Positions 1 to 9,600 of a stretch of DNA of 64,000 nt are shown in pieces; positions within the stretch are counted from its first letter, which is position 1, and each line of letters opens with the position of its first letter. The translations under genes and the position numbers were made by a program. The stretch lies in contig CM039462.1 in assembly GCA_022414725.1 (NCBI GenBank), positions 56,300,030-56,364,029 on the forward strand, given 5' to 3'. This stretch comes from Microglena sp. YARC (lineage: Eukaryota > Chlorophyta > Chlorophyceae > Chlamydomonadales > Chlamydomonadaceae). The notes under the pieces are model-generated. The model worked only from the letters and a program-made list of their open reading frames with translations. It made no database searches and had not been told where the DNA came from.

Positions 1-178
1 AGGCAGCGGGCTGCTTGCAAGATGTCCGACTCCTCCTTCGGTCGCTCATGGCTTTGCAGGTGATTGTCAACCGCGATGGAAGCTTGTCCAGTTGAGCTAG
101 GAGACCGCTCCCCACCCACGTACGACGGGCTCCCTCAACACCGCGCCCCACCAGGCGTTATCATTACCTTATGCAAGA
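1..178 (+). repeat. tRNA-derived SINE body, 5' part cut by window edge
   Basis: The stretch from about 36 to 178 is closely similar to the reverse complement of 53095-53225 and of 51153-51280. It ends with the same 3' terminus, GGCGTTATCATTACC. The copy at 53095-53290 carries tRNA-like A and B boxes, so this is the body and tail of the same SINE family. Its head lies outside the window or is diverged. It lies upstream of the first permease exon that I can place. Confidence 0.7.
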
Positions 179-558
179 TGTCCTCAATGCTCCCCCAGCC
201 TAGTAGTTCTGACACCTTGTAGGCCTGCTCCCAGCGTTTTTTATTTGTGTGACCAGTCGCCTGTTGTGGCGCGCAGTCGCCACCCCGTGCTACCCTCAGG
301 TGTGCAGAATTCGGGCAAAATGGGCCCTTGGTCGCCACGATGGCGACCCTCAGGTCAGTGATTTGTGCCCTGGGTCGCACCTGGGTCGCACAGGCCCAGC
401 CCAGGTAGCTAGCTCAGGCCTACCCCTGGTGAAAGTTACCTATTCACCTAGTGCAGATGGTGCTACCACACCGTCCCAGGATGAGCCTGTGGTCGCCACT
501 TGTGGCTACCAAATTGGCCTGAAGATTTCTGAAATAAAAAACACTGCCTGATTCTCAG

Positions 559-3500
559 TCTCATTGGGTTGCAGCAAGCAGAGGTGTGTGCTTGTGGCAT
601 TTCGTTTTAGTTGTGACGGGCTGTGAAAAGATTTTAACCACAGGAGATGGGTCTCCAGGCACAAACCAGCGGCACCAAGACATGTCACTGTATATGGATA
701 TTCAGGCATCACAGCTTGTTTCAATGACATATATTGTTTTTCATATCCACCTTGTTGGTCCATTGGTTGTTATCCGATCTCTCGAGAACATCTATTCAAA
801 TTGGAACGATACAGTGAAGATTAGCATTGACCATGTGCAAGGATGACGTGCACAGCACATGTGTTTGCTGTTACCCACCAGGGTACTACATGGCGCGCGC
901 TATTGCGATCTAGCACGCAAGGTTTTGGAGCCCGACTGCGCGATGGACAATTTTTTTTAAAACCCCTCTGGGCGCAGCGCGCGGATTTCCGTTTTCAGTT
1001 GCGTCAAAAGCGCAACTCAAAAGGAGGCAGTTGCGTCTAAAGCGCAACTCAAAAGGAGGCAGTTGCGTCAAAGGCGCAACTTAAAATGACAAAATGTAGT
1101 ACCCTGTTACCCACGAAGCATGACGGCTGTTAACAACGAGGTGGAGTGGTGGTGGTGTGTGTGGGAGGGGTGGTGGTGGAGTGTTGCACTTTAGCAGCAA
1201 GCTGATGCAGGAGCTGTTGCATTTTCTGGGGGCAGGGGAAACATGACGGCCGTTAACAACGAGGTGGGGTGCTGGTGGTGTGTGTGGGAAGGGTGGGGAA
1301 GGGGTGGGGGTGGAGTGTTGCACTTTCGCAGCAAGCTGATGCAAGACCTGTTGCATTTTCTGGGGGCAGGGGAAACATGACGGCTGCGAACAACGAGGTG
1401 GGGTGGTGGTGGTGTGTGTGGGAGGGGTGGGGAAGTGGTGGGGGTGGAGTGTTGCACTTTCGCAGCAAGCTGATGCAAGACCTGTTGCATTTTCTGGGGG
1501 CAGGGGAAACATGACGGCCGTTAAACAACGAGCTGGTGGTGGTGTGTGTGTGTGGAAGGGGTGGGGAAGGGTTGGGGGTGGAGTGTTGCACTTTTGCAGC
1601 AAGCTGATGCAAGACCTGTTGCATTTTCTGAGGGCAGTGGAAACATGACGGCCGTTAACAACGAGGTGGTGTGGTGGTGGTGTGCGTGGGTGGTGGTGGG
1701 GGTGAAGTGTTACCCTGTTACCCACGTCCTGGATCTATGGTATATCTAAACCCCAGGTTTTTAAGGGTGTTTAACACCTGTTCAACATCTACATGGTAAA
1801 CCAATGGGTTGCAGCAAGCCAAGGTGTGTGCTAGTTCCTACGGCAGCCTGCACCTTTTCAGTTTGTTCAGGATGTTTAGGGTGTTTAACACCTGTTCAAC
1901 ATCTACATGTTTACTCGATGGGGTGCAGCAAGCTCAGGTGTGTGCTAGTCCCTACGGCGGCCTCCACCTTGTTCATGTTGTTTAGGGATTTTAGGGTGTT
2001 TAACACCTGTTCAGCATGTACATGTTTAACCAATGGGTTGCAGCAAGCCAAGGTGTGTGCTAGTCCCTACGGCAGCCTGCACCCTGTTCAGGTTGTTAAA
2101 AAAGTGGTTCAGGGTTTTTGGTTGGCCTCCACACCCTCCATACCTTCACCACCACAACCTACCACCTCACTCTCCACCACCTCTCACCAAACACTGTACA
2201 CCCTCCCTGCCCTCACCACCACAAACGCGTACCTCACTCCACCCACCCACCCTAGCTCCAACCCCACCACCTCCCACCAAACACTGTAAATCCTCCCTGC
2301 CCTCACCACCACAACCTCCTACCTCACTCCACACACACACCATAGCTTCAACCCCACCACCTCCCACCAAGCACTGTACACCCTCCCTGCGCTCACCTCC
2401 ACAACCTCCTACCTCACTCCAGCACACCACACCCATAGCTTCAACCCCACCACCTCCCACCAAGCACTGTACACCCTCCCTGCGCTCACCTCCACAACCT
2501 CCTACCTCACTCTACACACACACCCTAGCTTCACCCCCACCACCTCCCAGCAAACACTGCAAACCCTCCCTGCCCTCACCACCACAACCTCCTACCTCAC
2601 TCTCCACACACACACTGGCTTCAACCCCACCACCTCCCACCAAGCACTGTACACCCTCCCTGCCCTCAACACCACAACCTCCTACCTCACTCTCCACACA
2701 CACACTGGCTTCAACCCCACCACCTCCCACCAAACACTGTACACCCTCCCTGCCCTCAACACCACAACCTCCTACCTCACTCTCCACACACACACTGGCT
2801 TTAACCCCACCACCTCCCACCAAACACTGTACACCCTCCCTGCCCTCAACACCACAACCTCCTACCTCACTTCTCACACACACCCTAGCTTCAACCCCAC
2901 CACCGCCCACCAAACACCGCACACCCTTGGGTGGTGGTGGCCAACAGAAGCACCATCGTTGGCCTCAATACCCTCCATACCTTCACCCCCACAACTTCCT
3001 ACCCCACTCTACACACACACTCTGACTTCAACCCCCAAACCTCCCAAACACTCCAGAACATCCCGAACCCAACAAACCTACAACTTCCCAAACACCCCCA
3101 AACCCTCCCACCAAAAACTTTCAACACCACAACCTCCCAAACCCTCCCAAACCCTTGCACCAGGTGGTGGTGGCCAACAAGATCAACGTGGTTGGCCTCA
3201 GCACCCTCCATACCTTCACCCACACAACCTCACAACCCTCCCATCCCTTCCCAAACACCCCCAACCCCAAACCTCCCCAACCCTCCCACGAGGTTGCGGT
3301 GGCCAACAAGATCAACATGGTTGGCCTCAACAGCCTTCAAACCTTCACCCTCACGACCTCCTTATCCCCGCCACCCCCAACCCTTCCCAAACACCCCCAA
3401 CCCCGCAACCTCTTAACCCTCCCACAAGGCAGTGGTGGTCAACGAGATCAACATGGTTGGCCTCAACCCCCTCCATACCTTCACCCACACAACCTCACAA

Positions 3501-5432
3501 CCCTCCCATCCCTTTCAACACCCCCAACCCCGCAACCTCTTAAACCCTCCCACAAGGCAGTGGTGGTCAACGAGATCAACACGGTTGGCCTCAACACCCT
3601 CCATACCTTCATTCTCACAACCCTCCCATCCCTTCCCAACACGCCCAACCCCAAACCTCCCCAACCCTCCCACCAGGTTGTGGTGTCCAACGAGAGCACC
3701 ATGGTTGGCCTCGGTGATGTTTTCACGCTGAAGCCCATCATCACGCTGGGCGGGCTTGCTGTAATCTCCAGCTTGCACTATCGCAAGATCAACGGGTCCA
3801 TCCTCATCGGTATCCTCATCTCTGCAATGACATACTGGGGTATCAAGGATGCTTGGCCTACAGCGCTCTTCTCCCTGCCAAAACTCACAGTACGCTCAGG
3901 TCGTGGATCACTGTTTCATTTTTTGTGCCACTCATGTCAGCTTCCCGCCAGCTCCAATAGACAGCTACTGGGACTAACCTTATGCTTGAAGCTGCATTGG
4001 AATGCTTGGCATATCAGCTTTCTGACACACTAGCTAGCTTCTGGTTTGTCCTAAGGGCGTGGGGAGGGAGCTGCTCAGAAGCTGCTACGCATAGCTCAAA
4101 AAAGAAACAGTGCCCCACATATGCCGTAGGGCATGAGTGTGTGCATATGTTAGGTTATGGGGGAGGAGAGTGGTGATCATGATTGGTGGTCTTGCGCGAG
4201 TATGAGTGTGTGCATATGTTAGGTTATGGGGGAGGAGAGTGGTGATCAAGATTGGTGGTCTTGCGCGAGCATGAGTTTGTGCATATGTTAGGTTATGGGG
4301 GAGGAGAGTGGTGATCAAGATTGGTGGTCTTTCAAACTACCCCCCCACTTAAGTTAGCCCCCACTTAAGTAAACCCTTAACCCATCTCGACCCTTAACTC
4401 CTAACCCTAAACACCTCTAAACCCTAAACCTTCAAAATCAAAACTTGAACCCCTTACCTCAAACCCGAAGCCCCCTAAATTTAAGTGGGGGATAACTTTT
4501 CCAGTGTGGTCGCCCAACGCCTCCTTCTCACTTCCACGTATCAAGGTAGAGGACTTCAATCAATGAAAAAATGAAAATTGAAAATTTAAACATCCAAGAA
4601 TTATCACAATGACCTCTAAGGACGTGCCCAGTGGGATTAAGGGAACCGGATCGTAAGTATGCGCTGCTCGAGCCAACATCGCACCTAGATACCAGTTACC
4701 GTGCCGGTCAACGACCCTCCGGACGGGCCCAAGCGCGCTCAAGGGGGTTCGAACCTCTGCTCTGCCACTGAGCCATTCGGTTCTGATCGGTGATTACTTC
4801 AATCAATCATATATAGGGACCATCGTATCAAATGATGATGACCAGAGGTGAGTATGGTATCATATGATAGAGGGTAGATGATCCTACAAATTGCGTCATA
4901 TGACATCATGTACATAAATGGTAGTTTTGGCTTAGTCAGACTGCCAGCATCATATGATATCATACGATGGCATGATATCATATTGCCATTCCCTAATCAT
5001 ATACCCCCTCTCCTGGCCATGGACGGCTCTGCCATGATTGCCATCACTCTATACCCTGCTCCCTGCTTCCTGCTCACCAACCCCCCGTCCTGTTCCAGTT
5101 GATCAAACTAGAGTTCAGCAAGGTCCTATTCATGGACGGCTCAGCCATGATTACCATCACTCTATACCCTGCTCCCTGCCCCCTGCTCACCACCCCCCCC
5201 AACCCCACCCTGCTGCAGTTTATCAAGCTAGACTTCACCCAGGTCCTGGCCATGGACGGCTCAGCCATGAATGCAGTCACGGCATACGCCCTGGTGATGA
5301 TCTTCGACATTGGCGGCGCTATGTATGGCTTAGGCAAGCTGGCCAACCTTGTGGGAGATGACCACCAGGTCCCTGGAGCTGTTTCTGCTTATGTATCTGC
5401 TGCTGTTGGTAGTGCGCTGGGTGCTTTCACTG
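559..5432 (+). CDS. AzgA-type nucleobase (purine) permease, partial, three exons visible
   Basis: Integral membrane transporter of the AzgA (adenine/guanine permease-like) branch of the xanthine/uracil permease superfamily; purine uptake is inferred from the family. Exon pieces: an exon ending at 583 (LIGLQQAE), 3677-3889 (71 codons, starts VVVSNESTMVGLGD) and 5219-5432 (71 codons plus 1 nt). All joins keep phase 0 with GT/AG borders. The middle exon holds the loop and helix typical of the family (LGGLAVISSL, SILIGILISAM). The last holds LDF and the FDIGGAMYG segment that corresponds to the family's FDTxGTLxG motif, then a helix ending GSALGAF. The true start of the first exon is unclear, because a TGA lies just upstream in frame. 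The N-terminal exons and the C-terminal half are missing; the latter may lie in or beyond the N gap. The introns contain a SINE, MITEs and exon-edge repeats. Confidence 0.72.
879..1106. mobile_element. hAT-like MITE, family A, with 8-bp target duplication
   Basis: A 228-bp element with perfect 13-bp terminal inverted repeats, CAGGGTACTACAT. It is flanked by a perfect 8-bp direct repeat TTACCCAC (871-878 and 1107-1114). CAGGG termini and 8-bp duplications are typical of hAT transposons. There is no coding capacity, so it is non-autonomous. The interior contains repeated GTTGCG/GCGCAAC motifs. It lies in the first visible intron of the permease gene. Confidence 0.88.
1117..1705. repeat. Tandem repeat, unit about 123-134 bp, about 4.5 copies
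   Basis: Units start with CATGACGGC at 1119, 1242, 1376, 1510 and 1644. Each contains a GTGG-rich stretch followed by TTGCACTTT and GCAGCAAGCTGATGC. Long apparent reading frames here follow the repeat period and are not considered genes. The array lies in the first visible permease intron. I cannot relate this unit to an exon. Confidence 0.85.
1755..2110 (+). repeat. Tandem copies of permease exon end plus 5' splice site
   Basis: Three copies, period about 115 bp, of the sequence that ends the first visible permease exon: GGGTTGCAGCAAGCCAAG followed by GTGTGTG, at about 1806, 1920 and 2035. The sequence at 566-590 is the same junction. In frame, the copies encode NGLQQAK, matching IGLQQAE of the exon at 583. 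Any of the copies could be the used splice donor; which one cannot be told without cDNA. Confidence 0.7.
2140..2930. repeat. Tandem repeat, about 92 bp, CCA-rich, about 8 copies
   Basis: Units carry CACTGTACACCCTCCCTGC at about 2193, 2283, 2373, 2465, 2557, 2648, 2740 and 2832, each followed by CCTCACC and CACACACA tracts. It is intronic. The 330-codon open frame across it follows from a period that lacks stops, not from a gene. Confidence 0.85.
2931..3676 (+). repeat. Tandem copies of 3' splice site plus start of permease exon
   Basis: Five decayed copies of the exon start encoding VVVSNESTMVGL lie at about 2931, 3163, 3294, 3427 and 3559, with the intact exon following at 3677. Copies read, for example, GTGGTGGCCAACAAGATC and GTGGTGGTCAACGAGATC, preceded by CACCAG- or ACAAGG-like acceptors. 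Only the last copy continues into the transmembrane coding sequence. CCCAACCC-rich intron filler separates them. Confidence 0.8.
4132..4332. repeat. 68-bp tandem repeat, three copies
   Basis: Three near-identical 68-bp units begin at about 4135, 4203 and 4271, each containing GCATATGTTAGGTTATGGGG and ending in CTTGCGCGAG in the first two. They lie in the second visible permease intron (3890-5218). The stretch 3890-4130 before them shows nothing I recognise. Confidence 0.85.
4334..4499. repeat. Possible MITE with imperfect inverted ends; TTTAGGG-like core
   Basis: The left end CCCCCCACTTAAGTTAG and the right end (reverse complement) TCCCCCACTTAAATTTAG form an imperfect inverted repeat. The interior contains degenerate CCCTAAA motifs (4395-4440). 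I see no clear target duplication, so mobility is only a guess. Confidence 0.4.
4565..4795 (-). mobile_element. tRNA-derived SINE with 12-bp target site duplication
   Basis: Read on the minus strand, the element starts near 4795 with a tRNA-like A box (TGGCTCAGTGG) and a B box (GGTTCGAACC), and ends in a T-rich tail near 4565. Perfect 12-bp direct repeats ACTTCAATCAAT flank it (4553-4564 and 4796-4807). The A and B boxes are closer together than in a full tRNA, so the head has lost the anticodon arm. The body does not obviously match the SINE at 53095, so it is probably a different family. Confidence 0.75.
4814..4995. mobile_element. MITE, TAGGGA/ATCATATGAT family, with 8-bp target duplication
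   Basis: A 182-bp AT-rich element beginning TAGGGAC and ending TTCCCTA, full of CATATGATATC palindromes. It is flanked by a perfect direct repeat ATCATATA (4806-4813, 4996-5003). Related copies lie at 54317-54459, 56100-56277 and 58455-58670. The 8-bp duplication points to hAT-type mobilisation. It is inserted directly beside the SINE target repeat. Confidence 0.87.
5000..5218 (+). repeat. Tandem copies of permease exon start (intron 3' end)
   Basis: Two copies of the exon segment that begins at 5219 precede it: CTGGCCATGGACGGCTC at about 5012 and CTATTCATGGACGGCTCAGC at about 5127. The second has its own acceptor-like TTCCAG followed by TTGATCAAACTAGAG. Each is followed by CATCACTCTATACCCTGCTC. 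The final intact copy continues as the permease exon. Confidence 0.75.
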
Positions 5433-6350
5433 GTAGGTTGGTCAATGCCTTTCCCCTTGACTCCCCCTTGAATCCACCCTCTTGACTCTGCCAAGCCACG
5501 GGTAGGGCTCTTTGCGCTTTCACTGGTTGGTTGGTCGATGCTTTTCCCCTTGACTCCCCCTTGAATCTGCCTCCCTTGACTCCGCCAAGCTATGTGTACT
5601 TCTCTTGGCACATTCACTGGTATCTTGGCAATGCCTTTCCCCTCGTCTCCCCCTTGAATCCACCCCCCTTGACTCCGCCAAGCCACGGGTAGTGCGCTGG
5701 GCGCTTCAACTGGTAGGTTGGTCGATGCTTTTCCCCTTGACTCCCCCTTGAATCCGCCCTCCTTGACTCCGCCAAGTCATGGGTATTGCTCTTTGCACAT
5801 TCACTGGTAGGTTGGTCAATTGCTTTCCCCTTGACTCCCCCTTCAATCCACCCCCCTTAAATCCACCCACTTGACTCCGCCAAGCCACGGGTAGTTGCGC
5901 TCGGCACATTCCCTGATATGTTGGTCAATGCCTTTCCCCTTGACTCCCCCTTGAATCCACCCCCCTGGACTCTACCAAGCTACGAGTACTTCTCTTGGCA
6001 CATTAACTGGTAGGTTGGTCAATGCCCTCCACCTTGAATCCACCCCCCTGGACTTCGCCAAGCTACGGGTAGTGGTCTTGGCACATTCACTGGTAGGTTG
6101 GTGAATGCCTTTCCCCTTGACTCCCCCTTGACTCTGCCAAGCTACGGGTAATGCGCTGGGTGCTTTCACTGGTAGGTTGGTGAATGCCTTTCCCCTTGAC
6201 TCCCCCTTGACTCTGCCAAGCTACGGGTAATGCGCTGGGTGCTTTCACTGGTAGGTTGGTGAATGCCTTTCCCCTTGACTCCCCCTTGAATCCACCCCCC
6301 TGGGTTCCGCCAAGCCATGGGTAGTGCTCTTTGCACATTCACTGGTAGGT
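5433..6350 (+). repeat. Tandem copies of permease exon end plus 5' splice site
   Basis: About nine copies, roughly 70-100 bp each, of the exon/intron junction at 5432/5433. Each carries variants of GTGCGCTGGGTGCTTTC, then ACTGGTAGGTTGGT, followed by CAATGCCTTTCCCCTTGACT. They are interrupted by CCCCTTGACTCCGCCAAGC. Each copy keeps a GGTAGGTTGG-like potential donor. In-frame read-through from the real exon meets a stop at about 5482. Confidence 0.85.
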
Positions 6351-6414
6351 TGATGTTTGTTTTTTATACGGCCTTCCTTGGGGCGTTCAATACAGTTCAG
6401 AAGATGGAGTGTAA

Positions 6415-6609
6415 GAGGGTACTTCAAATTGCAAAATTGGCCAGCGCTTTAGCGCACTTCGAATAAAAAAAACTGCGCTTCATAGTGCAAAAAGCGCAAA
6501 AATTGCTTGCTGCGCCCAGAGGGAGTTGCAAAAAAGTGCACTTAAAGCGCAGAGGGGGTCAAAAAGTAAGCGCTGAATAGCGCAAAAGCGCGCGCTTTGA
6601 ATTACCCTG
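6415..6609. mobile_element. hAT-like MITE, family B (GGGTACTTCAAA termini)
   Basis: A 195-bp element with inverted ends (G)AGGGTACTTCAAA and TTTGAATTACCCTG. The interior has repeated AAAGCGC/GCGCTTT motifs. It is closely similar to 44725-44947 and 61418-61613. No clean target duplication is seen here. It sits between the exon-edge repeats and the giant minisatellite in the third permease intron. Confidence 0.8.
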
Positions 6610-6676
6610 CAGTCTAGGGGTAAAGTAGGGTAAAGTATCTGAATAGGGTGAAGAAACTTGCCCTGCTAGGTAGCAG

Positions 6677-9600
6677 ATGACCACCAGGACTCTTGGTGCT
6701 TTCCCTGGTAGTGATCTTGGTGCTTTCCCTGGTAGTGATCTTGGTGCTTTCCCTGGTAGTGAACTTGGTGCTTTCCCCGGTGGTGATCTTGGTGCTTTCC
6801 CTGGCAGTGATCTTGGTGCTTTCCCTGGTAGTGATCTTGGTGTTTCCCCTAGTAGTGATCTTGGTGCTTCCCCTGGTAGTGACCTAGGTGCTTTCCCTGG
6901 TAGTGATCTTGGTGCTTTCCCTGGTTGTGATCTTGGTGCTTTCCCTGCTAGTGATCTTGGTGCTTTCCCTGGTAGTGACCTTAATGCTTTCCATGGTAGT
7001 GATCTTGGTGCTTTCCCTGGTAGTGATCTTGGTGCTTTCCTTGCTGGTGATCTTGGTGCTTTCCCTAGTAGTGATCTTGGTGCTTTCCCAGGTAGTGATC
7101 TTGGTGCTTTCTGTGGTAGTGATCTTGGTGCTTTCCCTGGTGGTGACCTTGGTGCTTTCCCTGGTAGTGATCTTGGTGCTTTCCCTGGTAGTGATCTTGG
7201 TGCTTTCCCTGGTAGTGATCTTTGGTGCTTTTCCTGGTAGTGATCTTGGTGCTTTCCCTGGTAGTGACCTTAATGCTTCCTTGGTAGTGATCTTGGTGCT
7301 TTCCCTGGTAGTGATCTTGGTGCTTTTCCATGGTAGTGACCTTGGTGTTTCCCCTAGTAGTGATCTTGGTGCTTTCCCTGGTAGTGATCTTGGTGCTTTC
7401 CCTGGTAGTGATCTTGGTGCTTTCCCTGGTAGTGATCTTGGTGCTTTCCCTGGTAGTGACCTTGGTGTTTCCCCTAGTAGTGATCTTGGTGCTTTCCCTA
7501 GTAGTGATCTTGGTGCTTTCCCTGGTAGTGATTTGGGTGCTTTCCCTGGTAGTGAACTTGGTGTTTCCCCTGGTAGTGATCTTGGTGCTTCCCCTGGTAG
7601 TGATCTTGGTGCTTTCCCTGTTGGTGATCTTGGTGCTTTCCCTGGTAGTGATCTTGGTGCTTTCCCTGGTAGTGATCTTGGTGCTTTCCCTGGTAGTGAC
7701 CTTAATGCTTTCCTTGGTAGTGATCTTGGTGCTTTCCCTGGTAGTGATCTTGGTGCTTTCCATGGTAGTGACCTCAATGCTTTCCTTGGTAGTGATCTTG
7801 GTGCTTTCCCTGGTAGTGATCTTGGTGCTTTCCCTGGTAGTGATCTTTGTGTTACTCTAGTAGTGATCTTGGTGCTTTCCCTGGTAGTGATCTTGGTGCT
7901 TTCCCTGGTAGTGATCTTGGTGCTTTCCGTGGTGGTGATCTTTCGTGCTTTCCCTGGTAGTGACCTTGGTGCTTTCCTTGGTAGTGATCTTGGTGCTTTC
8001 CCTGGTAGTGATCTTGGTGCTTTCCCTGGTAGTGATCTTGGTGCTTTCTGTGGTGGTGATCTTGTTGCTTTCCCTGGTAGTGACCTTGGTGCTTTCCCTG
8101 GTAGTGATCTTGGTGCTTTCCCTGGTAGTGATCTTGGTGCTTTCCCTGTAGTGACCTTGGTGTTTCCCCTAGTAGTGATCTTGGTGCTTTCCGTGGTGGT
8201 GATCTTGGTGCTTTCCCTGGTAGTGAACTTGGTGTTTCCATGGTAGTGATCTTGGTGCTTTCCCTGGGTAGTGATCTTGGTGCTTTCCCTGGTAGTGATC
8301 TTGGTGCTTTCCCTAGTAGTGATCTTGGTGCTTTCCATGGTAGTGATCTTGGTGCTTTCCCTGGTAGTGACCTTAATGCTTTCCCTGGTAGTGATCTTGG
8401 TGTTTCCCCTGGTAGTGATCTTTTAGCTTTCCCTGGTAGTGACCTTGGTGTTTCCCCTAGTAGTGATCTTGGTGCTTTACCTGGTAGTGATCTTGGTGCT
8501 TTCCCTGGTAGTGATCTTGGTGCTTTCTGTGGTAGTGATCTTGGTGTTTCCCCTAGTAGTGATCTTGGTGCTTCCCTGGTAGTGATCTTGGTGCTTTCCC
8601 TGGTAGTGATCTTGGTGCTTTCCCTGGTAGTGATCTTGGTGCTTTCCCTGGTAGTGATCTTGGTGCTTTCCCTGGTAGTGATCTTGGTGCTTTCCCTGGT
8701 AGTGATCTTGGTGCTTTCCCTGGTAGTGATCTTGGTGCTTTCCCTGGTAGTGATCTTGGTGCTTTCCCTGGTAGTGATCTTGGTGCTTTCCCTAGTAGTG
8801 ATCTTGGTGCTTTCCCTGGTAGTGACCTTGGTGCTTTCCTGGTAGTGATCTTGGTGCTTTCCCTGTAGTGATCTTGGTGCTTTCCCTGTAGTGATCTTGG
8901 TGCTTTCCCTGGTAGTGATCTTGGTGCTTTCCCTGGTAGTGATCTTGGTGCTTTCCCTGTAGTGATCTTGGTGCTTTCCCCTAGTAGTGATCTTGGTGCT
9001 TTCCCTGGTAGTGATCTTGGTGCTTTCCCTGGTAGTGATCTTGGTGCTTTCCCTGGTAGTGATCTTGGTGCTTTTCCCTGGTAGTGATCTTGGTGCTTTC
9101 CCTGGTAGTGATCTTGGTGCTTTCCCTGGTAGTGATCTTGGTGCTTTCCCTGGTAGTGATCTTGGTGCTTTCCCTGGTAGTGATCTTGGTGCTTTCCCTG
9201 GTAGTGATCTTGGTGCTTTCCCTGGTAGTGATCTTGGTGCTTTCCCGGTAGTGATCTTGGTGCTTTCCCTGGTAGTGATCTTGGTGCTTTCCCTGGTAGT
9301 GATCTTGGTGCTTTCCCTGGTAGTGATCTTGGTGTTTCCCCTAGTAGTGATCTTGGTGCTTTCCCTGGTAGTGATCTTGGTGCTTTCCCTGGTAGTGATC
9401 TTGGTGCTTTCCCCCTGTTTCCTAGTAGTGATCTTGGTGCTTTCCCTGGTAGTGATCTTGGTGCTTTCCCTGGTAGTGATCTTGGTGCTTTCCCTGGTAG
9501 TGATCTTGGTGCTTTCCCTGGTAGTGATCTTGGTGCTTTCCCTGGTAGTGATCTTGGTGCTTTCCCTGGTAGTGATCTTGGTGCTTTCCCTGGTAGTGAT